From Sulfurihydrogenibium sp. YO3AOP1 (GTDB taxonomy: Bacteria; Aquificota; Aquificia; Aquificales; Hydrogenothermaceae), in NCBI RefSeq assembly GCF_000020325.1, contig NC_010730.1, positions 1,736,175 through 1,800,174 on the forward strand: DNA of 64,000 bases, given 5' to 3'. This document shows, piece after piece, positions 1 through 9,137 of this stretch (its first letter is position 1; the number at the start of each line of letters is the position of its first letter). Position numbers and translations under genes: made by a program. Below the pieces are notes generated by a model. The model searched no databases. It was not told the origin of the DNA and was given only the letters and a program-made list of their open reading frames with translations.

Positions 1-243
1 AATAAATCAATGATAGGACATCTTCTTGGTGCAGCAGGCGCAGTCGAAGCAGTTGCAACCGTTTTAACTATCAAAAATGGAATTATTCCACCAACAATAA
101 ACTACGAACATCCGGACCCTGAATGTGATTTAGATTATGTACCAAACAAAGCGATAGAATATTCTGTAAAAGTTGCAATATCTAACTCATTTGGATTCGG
201 TGGAACCAATGCCTGCTTAGCATTTAAGGCTTTTGAAGATTAA
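1..243 (+). CDS. fabF: 3-oxoacyl-ACP synthase II (KAS II), C-terminal fragment
   Basis: This is the last 80 codons of a beta-ketoacyl-ACP synthase, which condenses malonyl-ACP with a growing acyl-ACP in fatty acid elongation in the cytoplasm. The reading frame is open from base 1 and its start lies outside the window. The visible segment carries the conserved Lys and His of the KSxxGHxxGAAG motif near its beginning, and the [10 protein letters not shown] motif close to the C terminus, which is typical of KAS II. rnc follows after 10 bases, so the two are probably co-transcribed. FabB is a less likely alternative, because the fragment is short but reads like FabF. Confidence 0.93.
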   Translation, partial: NKSMIGHLLGAAGAVEAVATVLTIKNGIIPPTINYEHPDPECDLDYVPNKAIEYSVKVAISNSFGFGGTNACLAFKAFED

Positions 244-253
244 ATAAAATGGT

Positions 254-1003
254 ATGGAAGAAAGAAATCTATCTGCTGATAATTACGAATCAGTCGGAGA
301 GTTTAAAGATAAAGTAAAACAGCTTGAACAAATTATTGGATATACTTTTAAAGATAAATCCCTACTGCTAGCAGCTATAACTCATAGGTCTTTTGTAGCT
401 GAATATCATAAAAAAATACCAGATTATGAAGTTTTAGAATTTCTTGGAGATGCGGTTATCTCTTTAATCATCAGTGAAATTCTCATTAAACAGTTTCCCC
501 ATGCAAGAGAAGGAGAACTTTCTCAGTATAGGTCTGCTATTGTAAGCGAAGCTTACTTGTCAAAATTGGCAAGAAATATATATTTTCAAGATTTCGTTTT
601 GATAAGCAAAGGTGAAAAATCTCAAAAAGGAGCAGAGAGAGAATCGCTCCTTTGTGATGTGTTTGAAGCAGTTTTTGGAGCAATATATACAGACTGTCAG
701 TATAATTTAGATATACCAAGAGAGATATTCAACAAAAATTTTAAAGAAATAGTCATAAATGACATACAGCAGGAAAATCTACCAAGAGATTATAAATCTC
801 TATTACAGATAGAAACCCAAAGACTTTATGGTAAAATACCAACATACAAATTAATCTCATCAGAAGGTCCTGAGCACGATAAAACATTTACAGTAGAATG
901 TCATGTTGAAGAGATAAAAACAACAGGAAAAGGAAAATCTAAGAAAGAAGCAGAGGCAAAGGCAGCAAAAGAAGCTTTTAAAAAACTAAAATCAGAAAGG
1001 TAA
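254..1003 (+). CDS. rnc: Ribonuclease III
   Basis: This endonuclease cleaves double-stranded RNA and matures 16S and 23S rRNA precursors. At 249 aa it has the usual family length. The catalytic signature LEFLGDAV is at about residues 61-68. A second acidic patch ([18 protein letters not shown]) follows around residue 130, and a double-stranded RNA-binding domain fills the last 70 residues and ends in the usual [16 protein letters not shown]-type helix. The ATG at 254 is used because no better ribosome binding site is visible nearby; the first 20 residues are poorly conserved in the family, so the true start could be slightly later. It sits between fabF and pdxJ, a common arrangement for rnc next to fatty acid genes. 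Confidence 0.95.
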   Translation: MEERNLSADNYESVGEFKDKVKQLEQIIGYTFKDKSLLLAAITHRSFVAEYHKKIPDYEVLEFLGDAVISLIISEILIKQFPHAREGELSQYRSAIVSEAYLSKLARNIYFQDFVLISKGEKSQKGAERESLLCDVFEAVFGAIYTDCQYNLDIPREIFNKNFKEIVINDIQQENLPRDYKSLLQIETQRLYGKIPTYKLISSEGPEHDKTFTVECHVEEIKTTGKGKSKKEAEAKAAKEAFKKLKSER

Positions 1004-1008
1004 GCAAA

Positions 1009-1740
1009 ATGAGACTTGGAGTTAATATAGACCATATAGCGACCCTTAGAGAGGCAAGAAAAACAACAGAGCCAGACCCAATAAAAGGAGCTTTAATAGC
1101 CATTGAAGCTGGAGCTGACCAAATAACATTACATCTAAGAGAAGATAGAAGACACATACAAGATGAAGACTTATTTAGATTAAAGTGTGAACTAAAAGAC
1201 ACAAATATCCCTATAAACTTAGAAATGGCGCCAACCTATGAGATGCAAAATATAGCATTAGAAGCACTGCCAAACAACGTCACCTTAGTCCCAGAAAAAA
1301 GACAAGAAATTACTACAGAAGGCGGATTAGATGTTGTCTCTATGATAGATTACCTTAAAGATTTTATTAAGCCAATAAAACAGCAAGGTATTACAGTTAG
1401 CCTATTCATAGACCCAGACTATGAGCAGATAGACGCATCTGTAGAAGTAGGTGCTGATGCGATAGAGATACATACAGGCGAATACGCAAATGCTTATGGT
1501 AAAAATGTAGAAAAGGAACTTGAAAGAATAAAAAAAGCTGCAAAATATGCTAAAGAAAAAGGTTTAAAAGTGTATGCAGGACACGGTCTAACATATCAAA
1601 ATGTTTCAGAGATAGCAAAGATAAAAGAAATTGAAGAGTTAAACATAGGACATTCTATTATTGCAAATGCCGTATTCTTGGGATTATACGAAGCAGTAAA
1701 AAAGATGAAAGAGATAATCTTAAATGCAAGGAAAGAGTGA
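1009..1740 (+). CDS. pdxJ: Pyridoxine 5'-phosphate synthase
   Basis: PdxJ condenses 1-deoxy-D-xylulose 5-phosphate with 3-amino-2-oxopropyl phosphate to give pyridoxine 5'-phosphate in the DXP-dependent vitamin B6 pathway. The 243-aa protein has the family's N-terminal [12 protein letters not shown] motif, the catalytic Glu in NLEMAP, the phosphate-binding IEIHTGEYA segment and the C-terminal [12 protein letters not shown] motif. It starts five bases after rnc. Its final codons lie in a GTGAG-type low-complexity tract (1732-1752) like those found in the intergenic repeats, so the extreme C terminus may have been altered by that repeat. Confidence 0.95.
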   Translation: MRLGVNIDHIATLREARKTTEPDPIKGALIAIEAGADQITLHLREDRRHIQDEDLFRLKCELKDTNIPINLEMAPTYEMQNIALEALPNNVTLVPEKRQEITTEGGLDVVSMIDYLKDFIKPIKQQGITVSLFIDPDYEQIDASVEVGADAIEIHTGEYANAYGKNVEKELERIKKAAKYAKEKGLKVYAGHGLTYQNVSEIAKIKEIEELNIGHSIIANAVFLGLYEAVKKMKEIILNARKE

Positions 1741-1772
1741 GAAAGTGAGAGGATACCTGGAGGAAATAGTAA

Positions 1773-3587
1773 ATGTGTGGAATTGTTGGTTATATAGGAC
1801 ATAGAAAAGCAGTACCGGTGCTACTTCATGGACTTCAGAGATTAGAGTATAGAGGGTATGATTCTGCAGGTATTGCTGTCTTGGATGAGAATAAAAAACA
1901 GATAATTATTGAAAAGCAGGTTGGTAAAGTAAAGGATTTACAAGAGTATTTATGGGGTAAGGATATAAATGGTTCGATTGGTATAGCACACACAAGATGG
2001 GCAACCCATGGACCACCATCTATAGAAAACGCCCATCCACATATAAGTAAAAGTGGAACTATAGCAGTAGTTCACAACGGAATAATAGAAAACTACGCTT
2101 CATTAAAAGAAATGCTTATAAACAAAGGCTATACTTTTAAATCTCAGACAGACACAGAAGTAATCGCACATCTTATAGAAGATTTATACGATGGAAATCT
2201 TTTAAATACTGTTTTAAAAGTGGCAAAACAGCTTGAAGGAGCTTATGCTATTGGAGTTATCTCTACCTTAGAGCCGGATAAAATAATAGGACTAAGAAAG
2301 GGTAGCCCCTTAATCGTCGGGCTTGGAGAAGGTGAAAACTTTATAGCTTCCGACATACCAGCCATTTTAGAATACACTAAGAAATTTATTACTCTTGATG
2401 ATGAAGAAATAGCAGTTTTAACAAAAGATAAAGTAGAAATTTACGATATAAACGGAGATAAAAAAGAAAAAAAGCCATTTACTGTGAACTGGGACATAGC
2501 TGCTGCTGAAAAAGGTGGTTATAAACACTTCATGTTAAAAGAAATATACGAACAACCAAGAACAATCACAGATACGCTTGCAGGATTTTTTTCAAACTTA
2601 GACAATCCTGTTTTTAGGCAGTTGGATAAAATTCAAAATATTGTGATCATAGCTTGTGGAACATCATACCATGCAGGATTAGTCGGCAAATTCTGGATAG
2701 AAAAGTATGTAAAAATACCTGTTATAGTTGATTATGCTTCTGAGTTTAGATACAGAGACTTTCCGGTTTCAGATAAAACATTGATTATAGCAATCAGCCA
2801 ATCTGGAGAAACGGCAGACACAAGATTTGCAGCAATCGATGCAAGAAGAAAAGGAGCAAAAGTTTTATCTATTGTCAACGTGGTAGGTAGTTCTTTATCA
2901 AGAGAAAGTGATTATGTTTTATACACCTACTGCGGTCCGGAGATTGGAGTTGCAGCAACAAAAACTTTTACAGCTCAGCTAATTACATTATTACTTTTTG
3001 CTTTAAAATCAGGGCTTGAAAGTGGAAATATAACAGCGTCGGAATTTGAAGAGTATCACAAAAAGTTAAACCATTTACCAGTGCTTATAAACGAAGTTTT
3101 AAAAGAAGATAAGATCATAGAAGAAATTTCTTATAAATACCATAATGCTAAGGATTTTCTATTCTTAGGTAGAGGTTTAAATTATCCTATTGCGTTTGAA
3201 GGAGCATTAAAACTTAAAGAAATCTCTTACATCCATGCAGAAGGATACCCAGCCGGAGAAATGAAACACGGACCTATTGCACTGATAGACGAAAACCTTC
3301 CGGTGGTATGTTTAGCTCCAAAAGATAGCTTATATGAAAAGATGATCTCTAATATTCAAGAAGTAAAAGCAAGAAAAGGTATCGTAATAACCCTTACAGA
3401 TTCAGAAGATAAAGAGATAAAAGAACTTTCAAATGAAGCTATTAAAATTCCTTCTGTTTCAGATGAAAACCTATATCCAATAGTTTTATCAGTTCCATTG
3501 CAATTACTTGCCTACCATATAGCTGTTATACTTGGCAAAGATGTTGACCAACCAAGAAACTTAGCAAAAACTGTTACGGTAGAGTAA
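1773..3587 (+). CDS. glmS: Glutamine--fructose-6-phosphate aminotransferase
   Basis: GlmS makes glucosamine 6-phosphate from fructose 6-phosphate and glutamine, the first step towards UDP-GlcNAc for peptidoglycan and lipid A. At 604 aa it is full length. The start is fixed by the catalytic cysteine at residue 2 (MCGIVGYIG) and by a GGAGG ribosome binding site at about 1760. The N-terminal glutaminase domain covers roughly residues 1-215, with two SIS sugar-isomerase domains after it (the first near ACGTSYHAG, the second near FLGRGLNYP). The protein ends with the characteristic DQPRNLAKTVTVE. The 32-base upstream gap is too short for a glmS ribozyme and none is seen. Confidence 0.97.
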   Translation: MCGIVGYIGHRKAVPVLLHGLQRLEYRGYDSAGIAVLDENKKQIIIEKQVGKVKDLQEYLWGKDINGSIGIAHTRWATHGPPSIENAHPHISKSGTIAVVHNGIIENYASLKEMLINKGYTFKSQTDTEVIAHLIEDLYDGNLLNTVLKVAKQLEGAYAIGVISTLEPDKIIGLRKGSPLIVGLGEGENFIASDIPAILEYTKKFITLDDEEIAVLTKDKVEIYDINGDKKEKKPFTVNWDIAAAEKGGYKHFMLKEIYEQPRTITDTLAGFFSNLDNPVFRQLDKIQNIVIIACGTSYHAGLVGKFWIEKYVKIPVIVDYASEFRYRDFPVSDKTLIIAISQSGETADTRFAAIDARRKGAKVLSIVNVVGSSLSRESDYVLYTYCGPEIGVAATKTFTAQLITLLLFALKSGLESGNITASEFEEYHKKLNHLPVLINEVLKEDKIIEEISYKYHNAKDFLFLGRGLNYPIAFEGALKLKEISYIHAEGYPAGEMKHGPIALIDENLPVVCLAPKDSLYEKMISNIQEVKARKGIVITLTDSEDKEIKELSNEAIKIPSVSDENLYPIVLSVPLQLLAYHIAVILGKDVDQPRNLAKTVTVE

Positions 3588-3693
3588 AAAATTATAAGTT
3601 ATAAAACATAGGCAGTTAACTTTCATTTTTTAAACTTTAAGAAAATTTTTCCGAAATGATTTATAGTATTATAAATATAATAATTTCGAGGAA

Positions 3694-4650
3694 ATGAAAT
3701 TGGATAAAATTAAATTACCATCCTTAGATAGGTTTTTACCCATTTCCAAAAAAAACAAAGTGTTTACAGGAATAGAGCTTGATACAGATTATGCAAGAGT
3801 GTCAATTTTAGAGAAAGATGGTGAAGATTTAATATTTTCAATTATGCCATTTGAAATACAGCTTACTGGAGATAATGAACAAGATGGATTTATCTTAAGA
3901 CAGGAACTTGAAAGAAGAGGTTTAAATGTAAAAATTGCCAATTTTAGCATTCCTGTGTCAGCGGTCTTAATTAAAAATTTAAAACTCCCAAAAGTTAGTG
4001 AAAAAGAAATGATTGATGCAATAGAATGGAATATTAAAGAAGATATAGAAAACTTAAAAGCTGAAACTGTTTACGATTATTCAATAATACATGAAGATAA
4101 AGATTTTTATGATATTGTAGTTGTCATTGCGAAAAATAAACAAATAAATCGAGTATTAGAAGTCGCGGAAAATGCTAAGATCGAAGTTGATATAATAGAA
4201 CCATCAGCAATGGCATTATTAAACTTGGCATTTTTACAAAAAGAAAAGGTTGATAAGAACAAGGAAGAAAAAAATATCTGTTTGATCCATCTTGATAAAA
4301 ATGATTCTTATTTGTTATTTTCTAACAATAATGTAATAATACAACCAATAGAAATGAATTTTAAACTTTACGAAATGCTCGATCCAGACGCAAAAGAGCA
4401 AGAAGTTATGAGATTAATAAATGAGATAAATTATTTCTTCCTTACATTACAAGAACCAAAAATAATATATACTTCAGGATTGTTTGTAAAGTATCCAGAA
4501 ATAAAAGCATATACACAGTTAAAATTTAGTACAAGGTTTATTCTTGAAGATATTGATTCAGTTCTTTCATTAAACATAAAATATAGTGGTAATTTTCCGA
4601 TACAAATTTATAATACATCAATAAGCTTAGCATATAGAGGGTTAGAATGA
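3694..4650 (+). CDS. pilM: Type IV pilus inner-membrane assembly protein PilM
   Basis: PilM is an actin-like cytoplasmic ATP-binding protein that docks onto PilN and helps assemble type IV pili or the related secretion machine. The 318-aa protein begins with the family's pattern of a short leader followed by a phosphate-1-like segment (FTGIELDTDYARVSIL) and has the conserved block around NLKLPKVSEKEMIDAIEWNI. Length is a little under the usual 340-380 aa. A GAGGAA ribosome binding site precedes the ATG. The gene overlaps pilN by four bases (ATGA), which supports translational coupling and the assignment. Confidence 0.85.
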   Translation: MKLDKIKLPSLDRFLPISKKNKVFTGIELDTDYARVSILEKDGEDLIFSIMPFEIQLTGDNEQDGFILRQELERRGLNVKIANFSIPVSAVLIKNLKLPKVSEKEMIDAIEWNIKEDIENLKAETVYDYSIIHEDKDFYDIVVVIAKNKQINRVLEVAENAKIEVDIIEPSAMALLNLAFLQKEKVDKNKEEKNICLIHLDKNDSYLLFSNNNVIIQPIEMNFKLYEMLDPDAKEQEVMRLINEINYFFLTLQEPKIIYTSGLFVKYPEIKAYTQLKFSTRFILEDIDSVLSLNIKYSGNFPIQIYNTSISLAYRGLE

Positions 4651-5261
4651 TAAAAATAAACCTAAATCCAGGAAAGAAAAAAAGAGGATCGGCTGTAGCC
4701 ATACCATCTATTAGTCTAAAATACTTAAAATTGGAAAATGTAAATAAATTTCTCGTAATCTTACTACCGGTTATTTTAATAGTGAGTTTATTATTTTATT
4801 ACTTTTACTTAGAATTGCAAATTAATAGCCTGTATCAAAGAAAAACAGAACTTGTCGCAGAAAAAGAAAAATTAAAGGCTATAGAAAACAAAATAAACCA
4901 ACTAAAAAAAGCAATAGCCGAGCAAGAGAAACAAAAAGATAAGTTAGAGTTAAGATTTAAAACTTTTCAATATTTAGCAGATTCAAGAAAATCTTTAACA
5001 CCAAAATTGAATAGTGTTGTTTTACCAATACCTGATGGATTATGGCTTGAATCTGTTGAAATATCAAAAGACTCCGGAAAAATTACTGGAAATTCTCTCA
5101 AGCCAGAACTTATAGCAAGATACTATAAATCTCTTAGCAGTTCTTATAAAGATATCGTCTTTAATGCAACAGAGAAGAAAACGTCACCAGCAAATATTAT
5201 TTTCTATAATTTTACACTCGAACTTAAAAATCAAACTGCAGAAAAAAGAGAGGGAGTATAA
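4647..5261 (+). CDS. pilN: Type IV pilus assembly protein PilN
   Basis: PilN is an inner-membrane protein whose cytoplasmic N terminus binds PilM and whose periplasmic part pairs with PilO. The 204-aa sequence starts MIKINLNP, the hallmark of PilN. A single membrane span lies at about residues 34-56, then a Lys/Glu-rich coiled coil at about 60-105 and a small ferredoxin-like fold. It overlaps pilM by four bases and pilO by one base. Gene order and topology are the main support; the primary sequence is weakly conserved. Confidence 0.83.
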   Translation: MIKINLNPGKKKRGSAVAIPSISLKYLKLENVNKFLVILLPVILIVSLLFYYFYLELQINSLYQRKTELVAEKEKLKAIENKINQLKKAIAEQEKQKDKLELRFKTFQYLADSRKSLTPKLNSVVLPIPDGLWLESVEISKDSGKITGNSLKPELIARYYKSLSSSYKDIVFNATEKKTSPANIIFYNFTLELKNQTAEKREGV

Positions 5262-5941
5262 TGGATTTAGTGAATATAAAAGAACAATGGGAAAAAACTC
5301 CAAGATGGCAAAAAGCTTTTTTATTAATTGCGTTAACAGGTGCAGTTTTATATCTTATCTTCATAATTTTAATTTCCCCAAAATATGATGAGTATAAAAC
5401 TTTAAGCGAAGATGTCCAGAATCTTGAAAAAGAGTTGGAGCTTTTAAAATCATCTGTAAATCCACAAATTCAACTTGTCTTAGAAAAAAAACTACAACAG
5501 GTTAAAGCCAACCTAAAAAACATTGAAAACAAACTTGAAGTAATGAAAAAAATTATCCCGCCAAAACCAAATTTAGATGATATTTTAGATGTTGTATCTT
5601 TAAGCGCAAAGAAAAGTATGTTAACTTTAAACTCTTTCAAAGTTGAAAAAGAAGAAGATGTAATCCTATATTACAATAAAAATACTGATAGGTTAGAGGT
5701 GTTTAATCCTACGCCAAATAAGGATAAAAAGGAAGAGCAGAAAATTCCAGAAAATGCTATAAAGCTTAAAAAAATCAGCATTACTGCAAATGTTTCTGGA
5801 AATTTTAATTCTATAAAAAACTTTTTAGATGAGATAGCAAAGTCTGAAAGATTTATAAGTGCAGAGAATGTTTCTATAAAAAAAGAGGGTGGAATGTTAA
5901 ATGGGGTAGTGAATCTTGCAATTTATTATTTGCCAGAATGA
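5261..5941 (+). CDS. pilO: Type IV pilus assembly protein PilO
   Basis: PilO is the bitopic partner of PilN in the periplasmic alignment complex of type IV pili. The 226-aa protein has a membrane span at about residues 20-41 followed by a long heptad-like coiled coil (about 45-105) and a C-terminal globular part. The start codon overlaps the pilN stop by one base (TAATG). The predicted fold and the third place in a pilMNO string support the call. No PilP or PilQ follows directly; a small secreted protein takes that place instead. Confidence 0.8.
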   Translation: MDLVNIKEQWEKTPRWQKAFLLIALTGAVLYLIFIILISPKYDEYKTLSEDVQNLEKELELLKSSVNPQIQLVLEKKLQQVKANLKNIENKLEVMKKIIPPKPNLDDILDVVSLSAKKSMLTLNSFKVEKEEDVILYYNKNTDRLEVFNPTPNKDKKEEQKIPENAIKLKKISITANVSGNFNSIKNFLDEIAKSERFISAENVSIKKEGGMLNGVVNLAIYYLPE

Positions 5942-5995
5942 TTTAAAGCAAAACGTGAAACGTAAGACGTGAGAGGTAATTATGGAGGATATATT

Positions 5996-6229
5996 ATGAA
6001 AAAAACTTTAATTTTATTAACATTATTGAACATAGGATTTTCTTATGCTGGGAAAGTGGATTTACCTCCACTCCCAGATATAGGACCTTTTACAGGATTA
6101 GAGGCAACGGTTGGTTATATTCAAAAAGAGAATGGTGAAAAGTTTATGGTAGTAGAAACGCCAGAAGGAACAAAGCTTGTAAAAGTAAAGACAAGTCCGA
6201 AGGAATTGATTGAGAAAAACGTTAAATAA
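5996..6229 (+). CDS. Small secreted protein in the pilP position
   Basis: I do not recognise this 77-aa protein. It begins with a clear signal peptide (MKKTLILLTLLNIGFSYA) and continues as a short mature chain with a Pro-rich start (LPPLPDIGPF) and a beta-rich middle. The ATG at 5996 is preferred over one at 5969 because a strong GGAGGA site at 5984-5989 sits just in front of it and because the longer form would bury the signal peptide. The 55 bases separating it from pilO contain a copy of the GTGAAACGTAAGACGTGAGAG micro-repeat. It occupies the place of pilP but is too short for a normal PilP. A role in pilus assembly is a guess from position. Confidence 0.6.
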   Translation: MKKTLILLTLLNIGFSYAGKVDLPPLPDIGPFTGLEATVGYIQKENGEKFMVVETPEGTKLVKVKTSPKELIEKNVK

Positions 6230-6654
6230 ACTTTGAAAATAAAAACATGAAAAAATACTAAAAAAGACAGCTTTAAAACGGATGTTCTGATAGTCTTATT
6301 CTAACCGTTAACAAAAAATCTAAAGATTGGATGACAAAAAAGTTTGTGAAATTCGTCATTTTGCCATTCCCAGTATGAGAGTGTTCCAAATTTTGACTAA
6401 GTTTAAAAATTAATTAACCTTTTGATTGTCATTCTGAGAGAAGCGAAGAATCTCCTTCTTTTCTTACCTCTCATTTCTCACTTCTCCATTTCTCATTTTT
6501 AAAAGAGGAGATCCTTCAGACTAAAGTCCTCAGGATGACGAGAAAAGGTAAACTTACAAAAATTTTAGAACAGTCTCGGTTTTAGCAATTCCTCCCCTAC
6601 CTTTTGTAAGGTGGGGACTTTCTTGCTAATATTATTAAATAAAATTAATCTGTT
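6230..6654. repeat. Intergenic gap holding MITE-like copy A (about 6379-6578)
   Basis: No gene is seen in this 425-base gap between convergent genes. It holds a nearly complete repeat. The left end GAGTGTTCCAAA begins near 6379 and a TCATTCTGAG...GAATCTC hairpin arm is at about 6429-6455. The middle is a CTCATTTCTCACTTCTCC low-complexity tract. The right hairpin arm (ATCCTTCAGACTAAAGTCCTCAGGAT) is at about 6510-6536, and the right end TTTTAGAACAGTCTC is near 6563-6577. The flanks show no clear target duplication, so this copy may be old. Confidence 0.75.
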
Positions 6655-8349
6655 TTACTTTGCCACTTCGACAAATCTTGATTCCCTGATTGTTACGACT
6701 TTTATCTGTCCTGGAAAATCAAGCTCATTCTCTATTCTTTTAGCAATTTCTTTTGTAAGTAAGTATGCTTCTTCATCGGATAATTTTTCTGCATTGACGA
6801 TAACTCTAACTTCTCTACCTGCTTGAATTGCAAAAGATTTTTCTACATTTTCAAATGAGTTGACTATAGCCTCTATTTTTTCAAGTCTATTTATGTAAGA
6901 TTGTAATACTTCTCTTCTTGCTCCTGGTCTTGCAGCAGAAAGTGCGTCAGCAGCAGCAACTAATACAGCTTCCGGGTATCTTGCTGGCTCGTCTCCATGG
7001 TGGTAAAGGATAGCATTTATTGCATAATCTGGCTCTCCATATCTTTTTGCAATCTCAGCACCAACCTTAGAGTGGGCACCTCCAACTTCATGAGATATTG
7101 CTTTTCCTATATCATGCATAAGTCCGCCCCTTCTTGCTTTCTTTTCATCAAGTCCAAGCATTGCAGCCATCATACCTGCTAAGTATGCAACCTCTTTTGT
7201 ATGAAGCAGTACGTTTTGTGTATAAGATGTTCTGTAGTTTAATTTTCCAATGTAGTAGAAAAGTTCAGGATGGACGTCAGTAAATCCAAGTTCTAAACAT
7301 GTTTCTTCTCCAAGCTTTCTTATATGCTGATCCATTTCTTCTTTCACTTTTTCAACAACTTCTTCAATTCTTCCTGGGTGGATTCTTCCATCTGCTATAA
7401 GTCTTTCTAAAGCTGTTTTTGCTATCTCTCTTCTTAATGGGTCAAAGGATGATATTGTTACTATATCTGGTGTATCATCAATGATTAAGTCAACGCCTGT
7501 TGCAAGCTCAAAAGCTCTTATATTTCTTCCTTCTCTTCCGATGATTCTTCCTTTTATGTCATTGCTTGGAAGGTCAACTACCGAGACAGTATAAGATGTT
7601 GTTACTTCTGGTGCTAATCTTTGTATTGCCGTCACAAGGTTCCATTTAGCTTCTTTTTCTGCCTGTTTTCTTGCCTCTTCTTCTATCTCTCTCATTAATT
7701 TAGCAGCTTCAAGTTTAGCCTCTTCTTCAACTTTCTTCATAAGCTCTGCTTTTGCTTCATCTTTTGTCATGCTTGCTATTCTTTGAAGTTCAAGAATGTA
7801 TTGCTGTTCTGCATTTTTTAGCTTTTCTTCTCTTTCTTTTAAAATATTTTCTAAAGCTCTAATCTCTTCTTCTAATTTGTGTATTTCTTGCTCTCTTTTT
7901 GTTATTTCCTCTTCTTTATGTTCAATTCTTGCAAGTCTCTTTTCTAACTGGGACTCTCTCATCAAAAGCTGTTTTTCCAAGTTTTGAAGCTCTTCTCTCT
8001 TTTGTTTAAGCTCATTTTCAAGCTCTTGCTTTCTCTTTAAAAGTTCTTTTTCTATAATGAATTCTTGTTGTTCTTTAAGCTTTAAAGCCTCCCTTTCTAT
8101 TTCTGAGGCTTTTAGCTTAGCTTCTTTCTCAATCTCTTTTAAAATTCTTTCAGCTTCTCTTTCAGCTTCTTTTTTGATTCTTTCAGCTTCAGTTATTGCT
8201 TGTTTTTCAATCTCTTCTTTTCTTTCTAATACTTTTTTGTACTCTTCTTCTTTTTCTTTTAGTTTTTTCTCAATTGTTATTTTGCTTGCATAAAATCCGG
8301 CTCCGCCTGCCAAAATTGCAGAAGATAAACCAACTAATATTTCTGTCAT
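6655..8349 (-). CDS. rny: Ribonuclease Y
   Basis: RNase Y is a membrane-anchored endoribonuclease that starts mRNA decay. The 564-aa protein has an N-terminal membrane span (about residues 3-22), a very long Glu/Lys-rich coiled coil (about 25-230), a KH RNA-binding domain (around GRIIGREGRNIRAFE) and a C-terminal HD domain with the metal-binding HDIGKA motif near residue 400. Length is normal for the family. The gene starts two bases after the fthC stop, with an AGGAGG site upstream, so rny is probably expressed with fthC and perhaps by read-through from the 6S RNA gene. Confidence 0.96.
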   Translation of the reverse strand: MTEILVGLSSAILAGGAGFYASKITIEKKLKEKEEEYKKVLERKEEIEKQAITEAERIKKEAEREAERILKEIEKEAKLKASEIEREALKLKEQQEFIIEKELLKRKQELENELKQKREELQNLEKQLLMRESQLEKRLARIEHKEEEITKREQEIHKLEEEIRALENILKEREEKLKNAEQQYILELQRIASMTKDEAKAELMKKVEEEAKLEAAKLMREIEEEARKQAEKEAKWNLVTAIQRLAPEVTTSYTVSVVDLPSNDIKGRIIGREGRNIRAFELATGVDLIIDDTPDIVTISSFDPLRREIAKTALERLIADGRIHPGRIEEVVEKVKEEMDQHIRKLGEETCLELGFTDVHPELFYYIGKLNYRTSYTQNVLLHTKEVAYLAGMMAAMLGLDEKKARRGGLMHDIGKAISHEVGGAHSKVGAEIAKRYGEPDYAINAILYHHGDEPARYPEAVLVAAADALSAARPGARREVLQSYINRLEKIEAIVNSFENVEKSFAIQAGREVRVIVNAEKLSDEEAYLLTKEIAKRIENELDFPGQIKVVTIRESRFVEVAK

Positions 8350-8351
8350 TT

Positions 8352-8900
8352 TTAATCCTCCTTTTTTGTTTTGTAAATTTGTGTGGGTGTAATAATATAG
8401 TCCATTTTAACATCATGAGGGTCATGTGGAATTTTGTCTAAAATTTGAAAATCAAATGCCAAACCAACTTTAATAACTGGTTCAATTTTTGGCAAAAATC
8501 TGTCATAGTAACCTTTTCCGTAGCCTAATCTGTACCCATGTATATCAAAGGCTACAGCCGGGACGATCACTACGTCAATTTTTCCTTCATAAACATTCCC
8601 TCTTGGCTCTTTTATTCCGCCGTAACCAATATACAAATTTTCTAAATCATGAATTTGAATAGGTAGAATATCGGGTCCTTTAACTTTTGGAAGTAGTACG
8701 ATTTTAGAAAGATTTAATAGATGGTTGATTATAGGTTTTGTGTCAACTTCTTTTCTGTGGGGATAGTAGAGCATAAATACATTATAGTCAAAAAACCATG
8801 ATAAGGTTAGAAGGTTTTTTAGTACTTTAAGAGAATCCTCTTCCCAATCTGGATAAACTTCTCTCTTTGTAAGTATCTTTTTTCTTATTTCTTCTTTCAA
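8352..8900 (-). CDS. fthC: 5-formyltetrahydrofolate cyclo-ligase
   Basis: This enzyme (YgfA/MTHFS) converts 5-formyl-THF to 5,10-methenyl-THF with ATP. The protein has the family's basic N terminus (KEEIRKKILTKRE), the GYGKGYYDRFL signature near residue 125 and the C-terminal PHDVKMDYIITP motif. I place the start at the TTG at 8898-8900, five bases after a GGGAGG site, which gives 182 aa, the normal length. A longer in-frame ATG at 8984 would read through the 6S RNA gene and is rejected. The ribosome binding site lies in a strong hairpin (8903-8928). The 6S RNA-ygfA linkage is conserved in many bacteria. Confidence 0.92.
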   Translation of the reverse strand: MKEEIRKKILTKREVYPDWEEDSLKVLKNLLTLSWFFDYNVFMLYYPHRKEVDTKPIINHLLNLSKIVLLPKVKGPDILPIQIHDLENLYIGYGGIKEPRGNVYEGKIDVVIVPAVAFDIHGYRLGYGKGYYDRFLPKIEPVIKVGLAFDFQILDKIPHDPHDVKMDYIITPTQIYKTKKED

Positions 8901-8902
8901 TG

Positions 8903-8928
8903 TGACCTCCCAATTTCTTGGAAGGTCA
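8903..8928 (-). promoter_or_regulatory. Hairpin enclosing the fthC ribosome binding site
   Basis: On the minus strand TGACCTTCC (8928-8920) can pair with GGGAGGTCA (8911-8903) across an 8-base loop. The stem is nine base pairs, one of them G-U, and contains the whole Shine-Dalgarno sequence of fthC. It lies between the poly-T end of the 6S RNA gene and the TTG start. The pairing is read directly from the sequence; a role in holding down translation is inference. Confidence 0.6.
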
Positions 8929-8934
8929 GGGCTG

Positions 8935-8954
8935 AAAAAGGCCCCCACAGAAGC
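8935..8954 (-). terminator. Terminator-like hairpin at the 3' end of 6S RNA
   Basis: Minus-strand GGCTTC-TGTG-GGGGCC forms a six-pair stem with two G-U pairs and is followed by five T residues (8939-8935). The same GGGGGCC segment can instead close the 6S terminal stem with AAGGCTTACC at 9131-9122, so the two structures compete. Some transcripts may read through into fthC, since no other promoter for fthC is evident. Confidence 0.5.
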
Positions 8955-9131
8955 CGACGGGATGGTTAGCCATGCTCTGAGCACAGCCCCAATAAGTGGG
9001 TGGTCGCACTGTAAGACCTTCGAGCTTCGTAGAGAAGCTACCTGGTCTTTACAGAATGTAGACCTCCCTTTTCTTTGTCTATAGCCCAGAAAAATCTACA
9101 CCATCCCTATCGTACCCCGCAGGTAAGCCTT
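8936..9131 (-). ncRNA. ssrS: 6S RNA
   Basis: 6S RNA mimics an open promoter and sequesters housekeeping RNA polymerase. The roughly 195-nt segment has the expected long double-stranded rod. GGGATGGT (about 9107-9100) pairs with ACCATCCC (about 8966-8959), extended by CGA/TCG, and an outer stem pairs AAGGCTTACC with GGGGGCCTT. The 3' half contains GTGCGACCACCCACTTA, close to the conserved 6S central-bubble sequence. The gene lies directly upstream of fthC (ygfA), the classic 6S neighbour. A TATAAA -10 box at 9138-9143 would place the start near 9131. The exact ends are inferred; the identity rests on structure, motif and linkage. Confidence 0.8.
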
Positions 9132-9137
9132 ATGTAA

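Noticed and set aside
1741-1772. glmS ribozyme upstream of glmS
   Set aside because: The gap is only 32 bases, too short for the ribozyme, and contains a micro-repeat and the ribosome site.
8901-8984. N-terminal extension of fthC by 28 residues from an upstream ATG
   Set aside because: It reads through the terminator-like end of the 6S RNA, lacks a ribosome site and has no family similarity; the TTG at 8900 has an ideal GGGAGG.
8902-9084. 60-aa plus-strand frame opposite the 6S RNA
   Set aside because: It is the antisense of a structured RNA, has no ribosome site and shows no protein-like composition.
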